Positions 45,796-57,479 of a stretch of DNA of 64,000 nt are shown one piece after another; positions within the stretch are counted from its first letter, which is position 1, and the number at the start of each line of letters is the position of its first letter. The DNA lies in NCBI GenBank assembly GCA_023146255.1, contig JAGLCJ010000006.1:120748-184747 (forward strand), given 5' to 3'. Source of the stretch: Alcanivoracaceae bacterium. Its GTDB lineage: Bacteria; Pseudomonadota; Gammaproteobacteria; Pseudomonadales; Alcanivoracaceae. A program made the position numbers and the translations under genes. Under the pieces are notes generated by a model. The model did not search any database. It was not told the origin of the DNA and saw nothing but the letters and a program-made list of their open reading frames with translations.

Positions 45796-47752
45796 TCAAA
45801 CGTCTGCTGATCGCCAACCGTGGTGAAATTGCCCGACGCATTATCCGTACCTGTCGCGCTAACGGCATTGAAACGGTGGCCGTCTATTCCGATGCCGACA
45901 TTAATCTGCCCCATGTTCGCGAAGCGGATATGGCTTTGCGCCTTGGCCCGGCGCCAGCACGCGAGAGCTATCTGGATATCGACAAGGTCGTAGCTGCTGC
46001 GGTCAGCAGCGGCGCTGATGCGGTTCATCCCGGTTACGGCTTTCTTTCCGAGAACACCGCCTTTGCCGCCGCCTGCCACAAGGCCGGCATTATCTTCGTC
46101 GGCCCACCGGCCAAAGCCATCGAACTGATGGGTGACAAGGCCGCTGCCCGCAAACTGATGGCAGACAGCGGCGTGCCGGTACTACCCGGCTGTGACCAGG
46201 ACATTCGTGATGACAACCGCCTGCTCGATGAGGCAAAACGTATCGGCTTCCCGCTGCTGGTCAAAGCGGTGGCCGGTGGCGGTGGCAAAGGGATGCGCGT
46301 GGTGCGCAGCGAAGCGGACTTTATCGAGGCGCTACATGGTGCCCGTCGCGAGGCCAAGGCCGCCTTCGGTGATGATCGTGTTCTGCTCGAGCGCTATCTG
46401 TCCAATGCCCGCCATATCGAGGTACAGGTATTTGCCGATCAGCATGGCCATACCCTGCACCTGTTTGAGCGCGACTGCTCGGTGCAGCGCCGCCACCAGA
46501 AAATCATTGAGGAAGCGCCGGCGCCTGGTCTTACCGAGGCACAGCGCACTGCCGTTGGCGAGGCCGCCGTGCAGGCAGCCAAGGCAATCGACTATGTCGG
46601 CGCCGGCACGGTGGAATTTTTGTTCGCGGACGGGCATTTCTATTTTATGGAAATGAATACCCGCCTGCAGGTTGAGCACCCGGTCACCGAAATGATCACC
46701 GGCGAAGATCTGGTCTGGTGGCAACTGTGTGTTGCCGCCGGTCGGCCACTGCCAAAACAGCAACATGAACTGCGTATTCATGGCGCCGCCATGGAAGTTC
46801 GCATCTATGCGGAAGACCCATGGCAGAACTTCATGCCCTCCTCCGGCCTGCTGTGCACGCTGGTCTGGCCCCATGACGAAGCCCGCGTCGACAGTGGCTA
46901 CGAACAGGATGATCGGGTGGAATCATTCTATGACCCGATGATTGCCAAGATCATCTGCCACGGCGTCACCCGGGATGCTGCCCGTCAGCAACTCATGCTG
47001 GCACTGTCGGCAACGCTGATTGATGGCATTCATCACAACTGCGGATTTCTCTATCAGGTGCTTGGTAGCGATGCTTTTGCCAGCGCCGATCTCGACACCC
47101 GCCTGCTTGAGCAACATCCGCAACTGATGCAAAAGCCGCCGCAGAACCCTGCGCTGATCGCGGTGGCCGGGGCCGTGGCGCTTACCGAGTCGACATCGTC
47201 GGGCGACCCCTGGCAATCCCTTAGCGGCTGGCGAGCGCTGTCGATGCGTCTGCTGCAACAGGAACTGATGATTGCCGATGACAGCATGCTGGTGCAGATC
47301 CGTTCTGCCCCGCAGCAACGCAGTGCCAGCGTCAACGGCGAGCAACGCAGCCTTCACTGGCAAAAGCTTGAGCGGAACATATCGCTGGCCTGGGGCACAG
47401 AAACACTCAGCACTCGTTTCATTAGCGACCATCAGGGTGTCCTGCTGAACATTCATGGCGACAGTGTGCGTTTGCAACGTGCCGACGCCGGCCGCGCTCA
47501 GCAACAGCACGGCAGCCGCCATGCGCCGTTTGCCGCGCCGATGAGCGGCACGGTGGTTGCCGTGCATGTTCAGCCCGGCACAAACGTAAAAGCTGGCACT
47601 GCCGTCATCACCATGGAAGCCATGAAAATGGAGCACACCCTGCGGGCACCCGCAGATGGCACCATCACTGCCCTGCTCGCTGCTGTCGGCGAACAGGTCA
47701 GTGAAGGCACTTTGCTGGCGGAGTTTGAGGCCGCGGCAGCGGAGCAGTTGTC

Positions 47753-47756
<4 letters not shown>
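45792..47756 (+). CDS. liuD: Methylcrotonyl-CoA carboxylase, biotin-containing (alpha) subunit
   Basis: ATP-dependent biotin carboxylase fused to a biotin carrier domain, 654 residues. Biotin carboxylase (1-445) with KRLLIANRGEIARRIIR, the glycine loop VAGGGGKGMR and FMEMNTRLQVEHPVTE; then the BT linker and the biotinyl domain with K612 in EAMKMEH. It pairs with LiuB. ATGA overlaps exist at both ends (liuC and the next gene). Confidence 0.97.
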
Positions 47757-49702
<1,946 letters not shown>

Positions 49703-49704
49703 AA

Positions 49705-50733
49705 CTAGCGGCGGATCTGCGATAACACCTGAGTCATGGTGTGATCACCATGCGGGGTCAATTGCCACCAGGTCTGGCCGCTGACCTCCCGTGACGGGCT
49801 CTTGCGGATCAGCCCCAGAGCGCGTAACTGAATCTTGACCTGATTGAACGAACCGGTGGACAGCACCACGTTTCGCACTGCATGCGCCTTCGGCATGATC
49901 AGCTGGACATCAGTCAGCGCTCTGGCGGCGATAGCTTCCTCCAGCGCCTCGCGCATCACCGCTTCCGGCACTTCATTCATCATCTGCGGGCCGACTGCAG
50001 CGATGACCTCATCCCAGGTCATCTTGCGCTCAGCCATGGTTACCTTGCAGTCACCTTTGATATAGGCGTTGCAGCTGTACTGCAGGGCAACGCTGTCGCT
50101 ACCGCGTGCCAGTGTTTCCAGCGGCGGTCGCCAGCCAGCGGTCAGCTCATGCTTTTCCCGCTCCAGCTCGTCGATACGTTTTTTCAGGTCCTGAACTTCA
50201 CGAACCTGGGACAGGTCCGCTACCTGCCCCGCCCGTACCCAGCCGGGCGCCGGGTTCTGTTTGACCAGCATCGGCATGGCCTTGCGCACCACCTCGGCAA
50301 GATCTGACGGGCTGCTCCAGTGACGGAATATGGCCGCCTTTTCCTGAACCAGCTTGCGAAAATCGCGGAACCGGACATCGCCCTCCCGGGTACCCTCGCG
50401 GCGATCCGGTGACAGTAATTCAGGATGGTCATGCAGGAAGGCGATCACCGGCTTCTTCTTGGTGGCCGCATAGACATATTCACGGTGGGTATAACTTAAA
50501 CCGATGGGCGACAGGGTGCCGTAGCGCCCGCCCACCAGCACAACGTAATAGTCACACTCATTGATGACCTGCTGAATCATCGGCCACTGGTTGTTCTTCT
50601 CGGTCGGATACAGCTCCATCCCGGTCGGAATCATGCCCAGAGACAGCAAGGACATCATCAGCTCCTGCCGGGCATCCTGCAGGTCTGTGAAGGTCGAGCT
50701 GACAAACACCTGATACTTCTTGTCGCTGGTCAC
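49705..50733 (-). CDS. DUF4062 (TIR-like) domain protein
   Basis: 342 residues from GTG 50733. The N-terminal 150 residues are DUF4062: YQVFVSSTFTDLQDARQELMMSLLSLGMIP, ELYPTEKNNQW, YYVVLVGGRYGTLSP. This Rossmann-like domain is related to TIR and found in bacterial STAND-type and defence proteins. A coiled coil (about 175-200, REVQDLKKRIDELEREKHEL) leads to a C-terminal helical region ending in a winged-helix-like block (LRALGLIRKSPSREVSGQTWWQLT). No NTPase domain is fused. Converges with the acetoacetyl-CoA synthetase (2-nt gap); divergent from the ParA gene. Confidence 0.85.
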   Translation of the reverse strand: MTSDKKYQVFVSSTFTDLQDARQELMMSLLSLGMIPTGMELYPTEKNNQWPMIQQVINECDYYVVLVGGRYGTLSPIGLSYTHREYVYAATKKKPVIAFLHDHPELLSPDRREGTREGDVRFRDFRKLVQEKAAIFRHWSSPSDLAEVVRKAMPMLVKQNPAPGWVRAGQVADLSQVREVQDLKKRIDELEREKHELTAGWRPPLETLARGSDSVALQYSCNAYIKGDCKVTMAERKMTWDEVIAAVGPQMMNEVPEAVMREALEEAIAARALTDVQLIMPKAHAVRNVVLSTGSFNQVKIQLRALGLIRKSPSREVSGQTWWQLTPHGDHTMTQVLSQIRR

Positions 50734-50882
50734 TCAGGGCCCCGGAAACAAATCACATTGTGTCATTACAGCGGTGTATTTAAGCCGCTTTACCGAGTGG
50801 CCACAACCCGCTACAGGGCGGACAGGGCGAAATCATCGTGCTAGCCTCAGGCAACAACAGGGAAAGGGGAGCCGGAAGCCGC

Positions 50883-51629
50883 ATGCAGACCATTGCTTTC
50901 TATAACCTCAAGGGCGGGGTCGGCAAGACTGCCACCGCAGTCAATCTGGCCTGGCACGCTGCCCGCTGGAAGCACCGCACCCTGCTCTGGGATCTTGACC
51001 CTCAGGGCGCTGCCAGCTTTTACCTTGGTGCCGACGGCGAGAAGGGCTACAAGGCCGGCAGTCTGCTCAAGGGCCGCCAGCCGATTGGCCGACTCAAGGT
51101 GGAAACCCGATGGGATGGGCTCGACGTTATTCCCTCTGACCTCACCCTGCGCAATCTGGACGTCAAGCTGAGCGAATCCGGCAACCCCCGAACCGCGCTG
51201 AAAAAACTGATTGAGCCGCTTGGCGAGCACTACAGCCTGACCTTTCTTGACTGTCCGCCAACCCTGAGTCCGGTGGCCGAGAGCATTTTTGCCGCTGCCG
51301 ACGTTTTGGTGGTACCAGTCATCCCGACCCATCTGTCGCTAAGGGCACTGGAGCAGGTTCGCGAATGGCTGAAGGAAAAGAATTACGGTGATCTGAAGGT
51401 ATTGCCCTTCTTCAACATGGTAGACCGCCGCCGGTTGCTGCACCTGGAAATGATCGTCAAACCACCCGCGGCGATGCGCGGTGGCCTGAAAACCTGGATC
51501 CCCTATTCAACCCATGTTGAACAGATGGGCGAACATCGTGCCCCGATCGGCGAATTTGCCAGCCATACTCCGGCGGCCAGGGCGTATCGCCACCTCTGGT
51601 TCGAGCTTGCTGACAAGCTGAAGCTCTAG
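50883..51629 (+). CDS. Orphan ParA/MinD-like ATPase
   Basis: From ATG 50883 (AGGGGAG upstream), 248 residues. Deviant Walker A KGGVGKTATAVN (K9), the Walker A' segment LWDLDPQGAASF and Walker B FLDCPPTLS are intact. No ParB or parS-like site is seen next to it, so it is an orphan positioning ATPase rather than a chromosome or plasmid partition pair. It is divergent from the DUF4062 gene and converges on the lipoprotein gene (5-nt gap). Confidence 0.9.
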   Translation: MQTIAFYNLKGGVGKTATAVNLAWHAARWKHRTLLWDLDPQGAASFYLGADGEKGYKAGSLLKGRQPIGRLKVETRWDGLDVIPSDLTLRNLDVKLSESGNPRTALKKLIEPLGEHYSLTFLDCPPTLSPVAESIFAAADVLVVPVIPTHLSLRALEQVREWLKEKNYGDLKVLPFFNMVDRRRLLHLEMIVKPPAAMRGGLKTWIPYSTHVEQMGEHRAPIGEFASHTPAARAYRHLWFELADKLKL

Positions 51630-51634
51630 CCAGG

Positions 51635-52507
51635 CTAGAGCAGGCCGTCCTCGCCGTAGCAGCTCTGGGCGACCAGATTCTGCGCCAGAATGAAACGGTC
51701 CTGGGCAGTGGCTGCGGTGATCTCGGCCACCTTCAGGTAGGTCAGCAGCCAGTATTCATCGTGCTCGGTAAAGCGCGCCTCAATCGGCATACGCCCCCGC
51801 GGCAGCGCCGCCTTTTCGGCGATAACAACCAGCTTGCGGCCGTCTCGGCTGATCTTGTAGCCACGATTCGGATAGGCCAGCTCGACACAGGCAAGAAAGT
51901 TGCTCAGCGAGCGCTCGGAAATCTGTCCGGCGCTGAAGGCGAGCGGCCTGTCCGGAACCTCCAGTTCAGCCAGAGCGCCATGAATGGCCGCGGTCACCAG
52001 CCGCTGCTGCCAATCCTGACGACGACTCTCTCTGGACGCAGCCTGCTGCTCGCTCTGCTTCTGCTGCTGTTGCTGTTGCAACTGGCGTCGCTGCAGCTCG
52101 GCTTCCAGCATGCGCCGCTCCTCAGCCTGCCGCTCCCTCTCTCGCCGGGCCAGCAGCGCCTGCCAGGCCTGCTCGATCAGCTCATCAAGGCGGGCCGACT
52201 CCCTTTCTCTGGCCAGCGCCGCCTCAACCTCGGCCTGACAGGACGGCAGCAGGCTGCCCTCCAGCTCGCGGCGCGGCAAGGTTCGCTTCTGCTCCAGCGT
52301 CTGTGCCAGCGTATCGCAACTGCCATGCACGCCCAAAGCCGTGATCTCACTGTAATCCAGACCGGCAACCCTGACCGGAGGCGCACTGCGATCAATCAGC
52401 GCGGCCAGCGAGTCCGGGGCATGCTCACGCAGGGAAGCACAGCCCGACGCCAAAAGGCAGGCAGCAACAACGGCAAATCCGGAAAACCGTGGAGAGACAG
52501 CACCCAT
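51635..52507 (-). CDS. Coiled-coil lipoprotein of unknown function
   Basis: 290 residues. A lipobox LLASGC at about residues 18-23 marks an acylated Cys. A long charged helix (about 95-175) has Glu/Arg-rich and Gln-rich runs (LQRRQLQQQQQQKQ), a strong coiled coil. The C-terminal domain (190-290) is compact with RGYKISRDGRKLVVIAEKAALP. The residue after Cys is Ala, so outer-membrane sorting is expected. No family is recognised. Confidence 0.75.
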   Translation of the reverse strand: MGAVSPRFSGFAVVAACLLASGCASLREHAPDSLAALIDRSAPPVRVAGLDYSEITALGVHGSCDTLAQTLEQKRTLPRRELEGSLLPSCQAEVEAALARERESARLDELIEQAWQALLARRERERQAEERRMLEAELQRRQLQQQQQQKQSEQQAASRESRRQDWQQRLVTAAIHGALAELEVPDRPLAFSAGQISERSLSNFLACVELAYPNRGYKISRDGRKLVVIAEKAALPRGRMPIEARFTEHDEYWLLTYLKVAEITAATAQDRFILAQNLVAQSCYGEDGLL

Positions 52508-52683
52508 AAATGTAGAACGTCCTGCCAGTATCAGTGTGTGAGCATCCGTAGTCCGGCAGCGTCACGCAGGTAATGTTCCTGCATTATTCTGACTGCTGCG
52601 CCCGACAACCCTGTGGCGCTCGCTTTATACCTGATTCGCGTCGGTTCTGCATGTCGGCGACTGACCGGCTATACTCGGCGCCC

Positions 52684-54492
52684 ATGACTGATCCTCACCA
52701 CATTCTCCAGCACACTTTCGGCTACAGCAGCTTCCGTGGCCCGCAGCAGGCGATCATCGATACCGTCGTTGACGGCGGCGATGCGCTGGTGGTCATGCCC
52801 ACCGGCGGCGGCAAGTCGTTGTGCTACCAGATTCCGGCACTGGCCCGCGATGGCGTTGGCGTGGTGGTCAGCCCGCTGATTGCCCTGATGCAGGATCAGG
52901 TTAGCGCCCTGCGAGAGCTTGGTGTCCGCGCCGGCTTCCTGAATTCGACCCTGAGCAGCGCCGATGTCTGGCAGACCGAGCAGGCCCTGCAGCAAGGCGA
53001 GCTGGACCTGCTCTACGTCGCCCCGGAGCGACTGATCCAGCCACGCACGCTGGCCCTGCTCGGCAGCTGCCAGATTGCCCTGTTTGCCATTGATGAGGCC
53101 CACTGTGTGGCTCAGTGGGGCCATGATTTCCGCGCCGATTATCTGCGCCTGAATGTCCTGCAGGAACAGTTCCCGGACATTCCGCGTATTGCCCTGACTG
53201 CCACCGCCGATGCCCGCACCCGCGAGGAGATCGTCCAGCGTCTGGCGCTGCAGAAAGCCGAACAGTTCATCAGCGGCTTTGACCGGCCGAATATCCAGTA
53301 CCGCATCCGCCAGAAGGACAAGCCGCGCCAGCAGCTGCTGCGTTTCCTGCGCGAGGAGCACAGCGGCAATGCCGGCATTGTCTACTGCCTGAGCCGGGCC
53401 AAGGTCGAGCAGACCGCCGAGTGGCTGAGCGGCGAAGGCTTCACTGCCCTGCCCTATCACGCCGGCCTGCCGGCAAGCCTGCGGGAAACCCACCAGAAAC
53501 GTTTTCTGCGCGAAGACAGCGTCATCATGGTCGCCACCATTGCTTTTGGCATGGGCATCGACAAACCGGACGTGCGCTTTGTTGCGCACCTCGATTTACC
53601 GAAAAGCATCGAGGCCTACTATCAGGAAACCGGCCGCGCCGGCCGTGATGGTGAGCCGGCCACGGCGATGCTGCTGTATGGCCTTGAGGACGTGGTAAAA
53701 CTGCGGCAGATGATGGCCGGCTCGGAAGGCAACGAGGAATTCAAGCGCCACGAACAGCAACGTCTGAATGCGATGTTGGGGCTGTGCGAGATCACCAGCT
53801 GTCGTCGGCAGACACTGCTGCGCTACTTCGGCGATGAACTGCCGCAGCCCTGTGGCAATTGCGACAACTGCCTGACGCCCCCGGATAGCTGGGACGCCAG
53901 CGAGGCGGTGCAGAAAGCGCTGTCCTGTGTCTACCGCACCGGCCAACGTTACGGCGCCATTCATGTCATTGAAGTGTTGCGTGGTAGCAGCAGCGAAAAA
54001 ATTCTCAGCGCCGGCCATGACAAGTTATCCACCTGGGGTATTGGCCGGGAGCTCGGGCAGGATGAATGGCGGGCGATCATGCGCCAGCTGGTGGCACAGG
54101 GTTATCTGGATGTTGATCCGGAGGGCTTTGGCACCTTGCGACTGACTGAGCGTTGTCGGGCGCTGTTGCGTGGCGAGGAAAAAATTTCGCTGCGCCGGGA
54201 AAAGATTTCCGTGCCGATCGCTGCTGCCAGCAGCAAACGCCGACATCAGGATATCGAACCGGCGGACCGCGAGTTGTGGCAGGCCTTGCGTGCCTGTCGC
54301 AAACGTCTGGCCGAGGAGCATGGTGTGCCGCCTTACGTTATTTTCAATGATGCAACCTTGCGGGACATGCTGGAGCAGCGACCGACGACTTCCAGTGCCA
54401 TGCTCAGCGTGAGTGGCGTGGGGGATGTGAAGCTGGAGCGGTTTGGCGGAGAGTTTCTTGAGGTGATTCGGGAGTTTGAATATCCGGTTTGA
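52684..54492 (+). CDS. recQ: ATP-dependent DNA helicase RecQ
   Basis: 3'-5' helicase acting in recombination and fork repair. From ATG 52684, 602 residues: Walker A MPTGGGKSLCYQ, motif II IDEAHCVAQWGHDFR (DEAH type), motif VI YYQETGRAGRDG, the zinc-binding cysteines (CEITSCRR, CGNCDNC near 375-400), the winged-helix RQC and a C-terminal HRDC domain (about 525-600). The frame extends upstream without homology. A stem-loop (E5) follows the stop. Confidence 0.96.
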   Translation: MTDPHHILQHTFGYSSFRGPQQAIIDTVVDGGDALVVMPTGGGKSLCYQIPALARDGVGVVVSPLIALMQDQVSALRELGVRAGFLNSTLSSADVWQTEQALQQGELDLLYVAPERLIQPRTLALLGSCQIALFAIDEAHCVAQWGHDFRADYLRLNVLQEQFPDIPRIALTATADARTREEIVQRLALQKAEQFISGFDRPNIQYRIRQKDKPRQQLLRFLREEHSGNAGIVYCLSRAKVEQTAEWLSGEGFTALPYHAGLPASLRETHQKRFLREDSVIMVATIAFGMGIDKPDVRFVAHLDLPKSIEAYYQETGRAGRDGEPATAMLLYGLEDVVKLRQMMAGSEGNEEFKRHEQQRLNAMLGLCEITSCRRQTLLRYFGDELPQPCGNCDNCLTPPDSWDASEAVQKALSCVYRTGQRYGAIHVIEVLRGSSSEKILSAGHDKLSTWGIGRELGQDEWRAIMRQLVAQGYLDVDPEGFGTLRLTERCRALLRGEEKISLRREKISVPIAAASSKRRHQDIEPADRELWQALRACRKRLAEEHGVPPYVIFNDATLRDMLEQRPTTSSAMLSVSGVGDVKLERFGGEFLEVIREFEYPV

Positions 54493-54525
54493 TTTTTTTG
54501 GCTTGGCTTGGCAGTGAGCCTCGCC

Positions 54526-54639
54526 GGCAGGAGTGCCAGTCAGAGCTTGCCGGGACCCGCCGTGAACCCATCCCTGGGGGCTTGTGTTCGGCATCCATGC
54601 CTCACACAGTCCCGGCAAGCTCTGACTGGCACTCCTGCC
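54526..54639 (+). repeat. Conserved-loop stem-loop, copy 5 (E5)
   Basis: Perfect 30-bp arms (54526-54555 with 54610-54639), 54-nt loop with CCCATCCCTGGGG and GGCATCCATGCC hairpins. Flanks GGCAGTGAGCC on the left and TCGCATCCTG on the right are shared with other copies. Lies between converging recQ and the radical SAM gene. Confidence 0.92.
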
Positions 54640-54672
54640 TCGCATCCTGCTATTTAAGCGGCACAACCCAAG

Positions 54673-55584
54673 TTATAGCTCGCTGCAAGAGGCTCCGAAT
54701 TTGAAGCAGGTGAAGCAGCGGTGATGCTTCATCATGATTCTCTGATTGAGGCTGTCGCGCAGGGTGCCGCCGAGATCGTAGCCGGGATCATCGTCTACCA
54801 GCGTGCAGGCATAGACTCGCATTCTTCCCTTGTCCTTGACCACCATCCGGCTGAAGGCGCACATGAAGCCGGCGCGGCTTTCTGCGCTGTGATAGGTGGT
54901 CATGCAGCTCTCGGTGATGTGCGGTGTGACGCGCTCGGTACCGGGTGTGGCGAAATCGGGAAAGGACACCAGCCGAATTGCTTCTGCAATGCCGTTATCG
55001 GCAAAAATGTTCTCATAGGCCTGCTCGACCTCGGCGGTGTTTTCCTCAGGCGACCACTGCCGTGCCACCGAAACATGGAAACCGGCGGCGCTGAGTTCAC
55101 GCAATGCCTGCAGGGATTCGGCAAAAGTGCCCTCACCGCGGCCGGCCTCATGGCGGGCAACATCAGGGTAATCAATGCTGATCCGGAACGACACCGGATG
55201 TGCGGCACTGGCCAGTGGCAACACCTCATCCATGCGTTGCAATAGCGGCCGGGTGCCGTTGGTCAGCACCAGACAGGGCCTGCGCGCGGCAGCATATTCA
55301 AGGATCCGGGGAAACTGTTTTGCTACAAAGGGTTCGCCGCCGGTGAAGGAGAACTGGTTGACGCCGAGTTCGCAGGCTTCGTCAACAAACGGGATAACAT
55401 CTTCCAGCGTCATCAGGCCAAGACGATCATCACCGGGCTTCGAGCCTTCAAGACAGAACGGACAGGCCAGATTGCAGGCAGTGCCGGTATGGAACCAGAG
55501 TTCGCGCAGCTCAGCGCTTTCGATATAGCCACGCGGGTCACCATTCGGAGTGCGATACCAGTTTTCCGTGCGGATCAGTTGCAT
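54673..55584 (-). CDS. Radical SAM protein with C-terminal cysteine cluster
   Basis: 303 residues. The [4Fe-4S]-SAM motif CNLACPFC (C37, C41, C44) and FTGGEP (SAM binding) are intact. C-terminal cysteines (MCAF, YACT, CFTCFKFGASC) suggest an auxiliary cluster of SPASM/twitch type. SPASM-type proteins modify peptides or small molecules. It does not obviously match the arsenosugar enzyme ArsS. It is the last gene of an operon with an ArsM-like methyltransferase (9-nt gap), so it probably modifies the same product. Substrate unknown. Confidence 0.85.
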   Translation of the reverse strand: MQLIRTENWYRTPNGDPRGYIESAELRELWFHTGTACNLACPFCLEGSKPGDDRLGLMTLEDVIPFVDEACELGVNQFSFTGGEPFVAKQFPRILEYAAARRPCLVLTNGTRPLLQRMDEVLPLASAAHPVSFRISIDYPDVARHEAGRGEGTFAESLQALRELSAAGFHVSVARQWSPEENTAEVEQAYENIFADNGIAEAIRLVSFPDFATPGTERVTPHITESCMTTYHSAESRAGFMCAFSRMVVKDKGRMRVYACTLVDDDPGYDLGGTLRDSLNQRIMMKHHRCFTCFKFGASCSEL

Positions 55585-55593
55585 AAGCGAACC

Positions 55594-56640
55594 TCAGCAG
55601 CAAGATGGTGCGGCGCCGACGCCGGCATTATCGGCGAACGGGACGTTGGTGCCGCAGCCCTGGAATATGCCGTAATGGGTATCGAAATTGCCGATAAATT
55701 CGAAATGGTCGCGGAAACGGCTGCCATGCAACATATGCCAGGTGTTGCCGCAGACCGGAAATACCTTGCCGCGCTCGATCAGATGATGACTGTCCAGCAC
55801 AAACATCTTCTCTGAACCCGGCACGCTGCCGCGATAAATCACCGCCTGACCGTAATCCTCGCAGGCCGGCTCCAGCCCTTCAAGTTTGAACAACCGGTAT
55901 GTGGCCGACCAGAACTTCGCTGGCGCAAGTTTTGCGGCGATATCGTCATTGGCGATGGTAATCGGTCGATCTTCCACCAGCCGTGGATCGGCGAAGCCAG
56001 CTTTCTTTGCCAGAGAAATGAAATCGTTCCAGTACAGGGCACCGGAAAGGCACTCGCCATAGAGCACCGGGTCCTGCTTCAGCGACTCGGCAATACGGCG
56101 ATCGGCATAGACATCGGAGAAATACATCTCGCCGCCGGGCTTGAGGACGCGCTGCACTTCACGCAGCACTCTCTCCTTGTCGGGGCTGAGATTGATCACG
56201 CAATTGGAAACGACAATATCAAAATAGCTGTCCGGCAAGCCCAGCGCGTCGAGCTGCTCGATATAGCCATGCAGGAAGCGGACATTGCTGTTGCCATGGG
56301 CAAACGCCTGACGGTGAAACTCCTTGTGCCGCTCTGCCACTTCCAGCTGTTCCGGGGTCATATCGACACCGACTACTTCGCCCTGCTCACCGACCAGCGC
56401 CGACAGCACATAAACATCACGGCCACTGCCGCAGCCCAGGTCCAGCACACGCATGCCTTCCAGCAATTGCGGCGCCACCAGACCACAGCCGTAGTAACGA
56501 TTGACCACCTCCTCATGCAGCTTCGCCAGCACCGGCTTGAGCCAGTCTGGCGGTATCTGATCACAGCAGGCGTTGGTCTGCAGATCACTGCTGCCCTGCA
56601 AGGTCTGGCCGTAATATTCGCGCACATCTTCACGCATCAA
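55594..56640 (-). CDS. ArsM-like SAM-dependent methyltransferase
   Basis: 348 residues. SAM-binding motif VLDLGCGSGRDVYVL (about 65-80) and VVGVDMTPEQLEVA; cysteines in the positions typical of arsenite methyltransferases (NACCDQ near 24, NCVINLSPDK, YGECLSGALYW), then a C-terminal domain ending in GCGTNVPF and a terminal CC pair, as in the ArsM variants of arsenosugar clusters. Arsenic or another thiophilic substrate is therefore plausible but not proven. ATGA overlap with the upstream gene. Confidence 0.85.
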   Translation of the reverse strand: MMREDVREYYGQTLQGSSDLQTNACCDQIPPDWLKPVLAKLHEEVVNRYYGCGLVAPQLLEGMRVLDLGCGSGRDVYVLSALVGEQGEVVGVDMTPEQLEVAERHKEFHRQAFAHGNSNVRFLHGYIEQLDALGLPDSYFDIVVSNCVINLSPDKERVLREVQRVLKPGGEMYFSDVYADRRIAESLKQDPVLYGECLSGALYWNDFISLAKKAGFADPRLVEDRPITIANDDIAAKLAPAKFWSATYRLFKLEGLEPACEDYGQAVIYRGSVPGSEKMFVLDSHHLIERGKVFPVCGNTWHMLHGSRFRDHFEFIGNFDTHYGIFQGCGTNVPFADNAGVGAAPSCC

Positions 56641-57476
56641 CTCACTCCCGCTTCATCCAGAATACGGATAAACACATCCGGCTCCGGACGGACCCGATAA
56701 TTGTCTGTCTGGTCAGAGAAGATAATCACCCCGGCAGCATTGGTCATCACCACCGTGGGCATCACCGTATCACTGTCGTAGCCCAGTACTTCCAGCCCCG
56801 CCGGCAAGCCGTTCTCGGCAACGATGCCCAGCTGGCGGGCGACCCGGTTGCCCTGATCGACCAGAAACAGGAACGGCACCTCAAAGCGCTCGGCCAGACT
56901 GGCGGTGTTTTCATGGGGCTGGGGACTGACCAGCAAGGTGGTAACACCGCGGGCGTGAAGTTCACGGTATTGCCCGGCCACTTCACGAATCTGCGCCATG
57001 CACAGCGGACACCAGTTGCCGCGATAGAAGATCAGCAGCAATGGCCCGGCCAGCTGGTCGGTATGTACCGGTTTGCCATCACCGTCGGCAAGCTGCAACG
57101 ACGGCAGACGCTGCCCCACCACCAGGGCCTGACTCTGCTCTCGACCGAAACGTGAATACCAGAATTGGTAGAGCAGGCCACCGCCCAGACCGGTGCCGAC
57201 AATGTGCAACAGCGGCATCAGGCTGACGCGATCCAGTGCCAGCCACAGCAACAGGGCAATGATCGGCCCGACAGTCAGCGGCCAAAGTGTGGCAGCAGTA
57301 CGCGCCACCTGGCCGACCAGCAACCAGAGGAAAAATACCAGCGCCGGCAGTAACGCTATGACCACCGCCCAGCCTGCAACCTGTGCCGGACTCTGCCATA
57401 GCATCCAGCCGGCATGGCCAAGCCCGACTACCACCAGTGTGATCCAGAGTGAGATAAACCAGGACTTGAGTTTCAT
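56637..57476 (-). CDS. Membrane-anchored peroxiredoxin/thioredoxin-like protein
   Basis: 279 residues. Three or four transmembrane segments (about 5-25, 35-57, 64-82, 85-105) lead to an AhpC/TSA-type domain (about 120-279) with the redox motif YRGNWCPLCMAQIREV: a CxxC (CPLC) preceded by Trp, more like a thioredoxin-fold reductase than a typical 2-Cys peroxiredoxin. It could supply electrons or remove peroxides for the other operon products. 3-nt gap from DoxX. Confidence 0.8.
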   Translation of the reverse strand: MKLKSWFISLWITLVVVGLGHAGWMLWQSPAQVAGWAVVIALLPALVFFLWLLVGQVARTAATLWPLTVGPIIALLLWLALDRVSLMPLLHIVGTGLGGGLLYQFWYSRFGREQSQALVVGQRLPSLQLADGDGKPVHTDQLAGPLLLIFYRGNWCPLCMAQIREVAGQYRELHARGVTTLLVSPQPHENTASLAERFEVPFLFLVDQGNRVARQLGIVAENGLPAGLEVLGYDSDTVMPTVVMTNAAGVIIFSDQTDNYRVRPEPDVFIRILDEAGVS

Positions 57477-57479
57477 CGG

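Noticed and set aside
55594..56640. Calling the methyltransferase arsM and the radical SAM arsS outright
   Set aside because: The radical SAM does not obviously match ArsS, and there are no other ars genes nearby; the substrate is left open.
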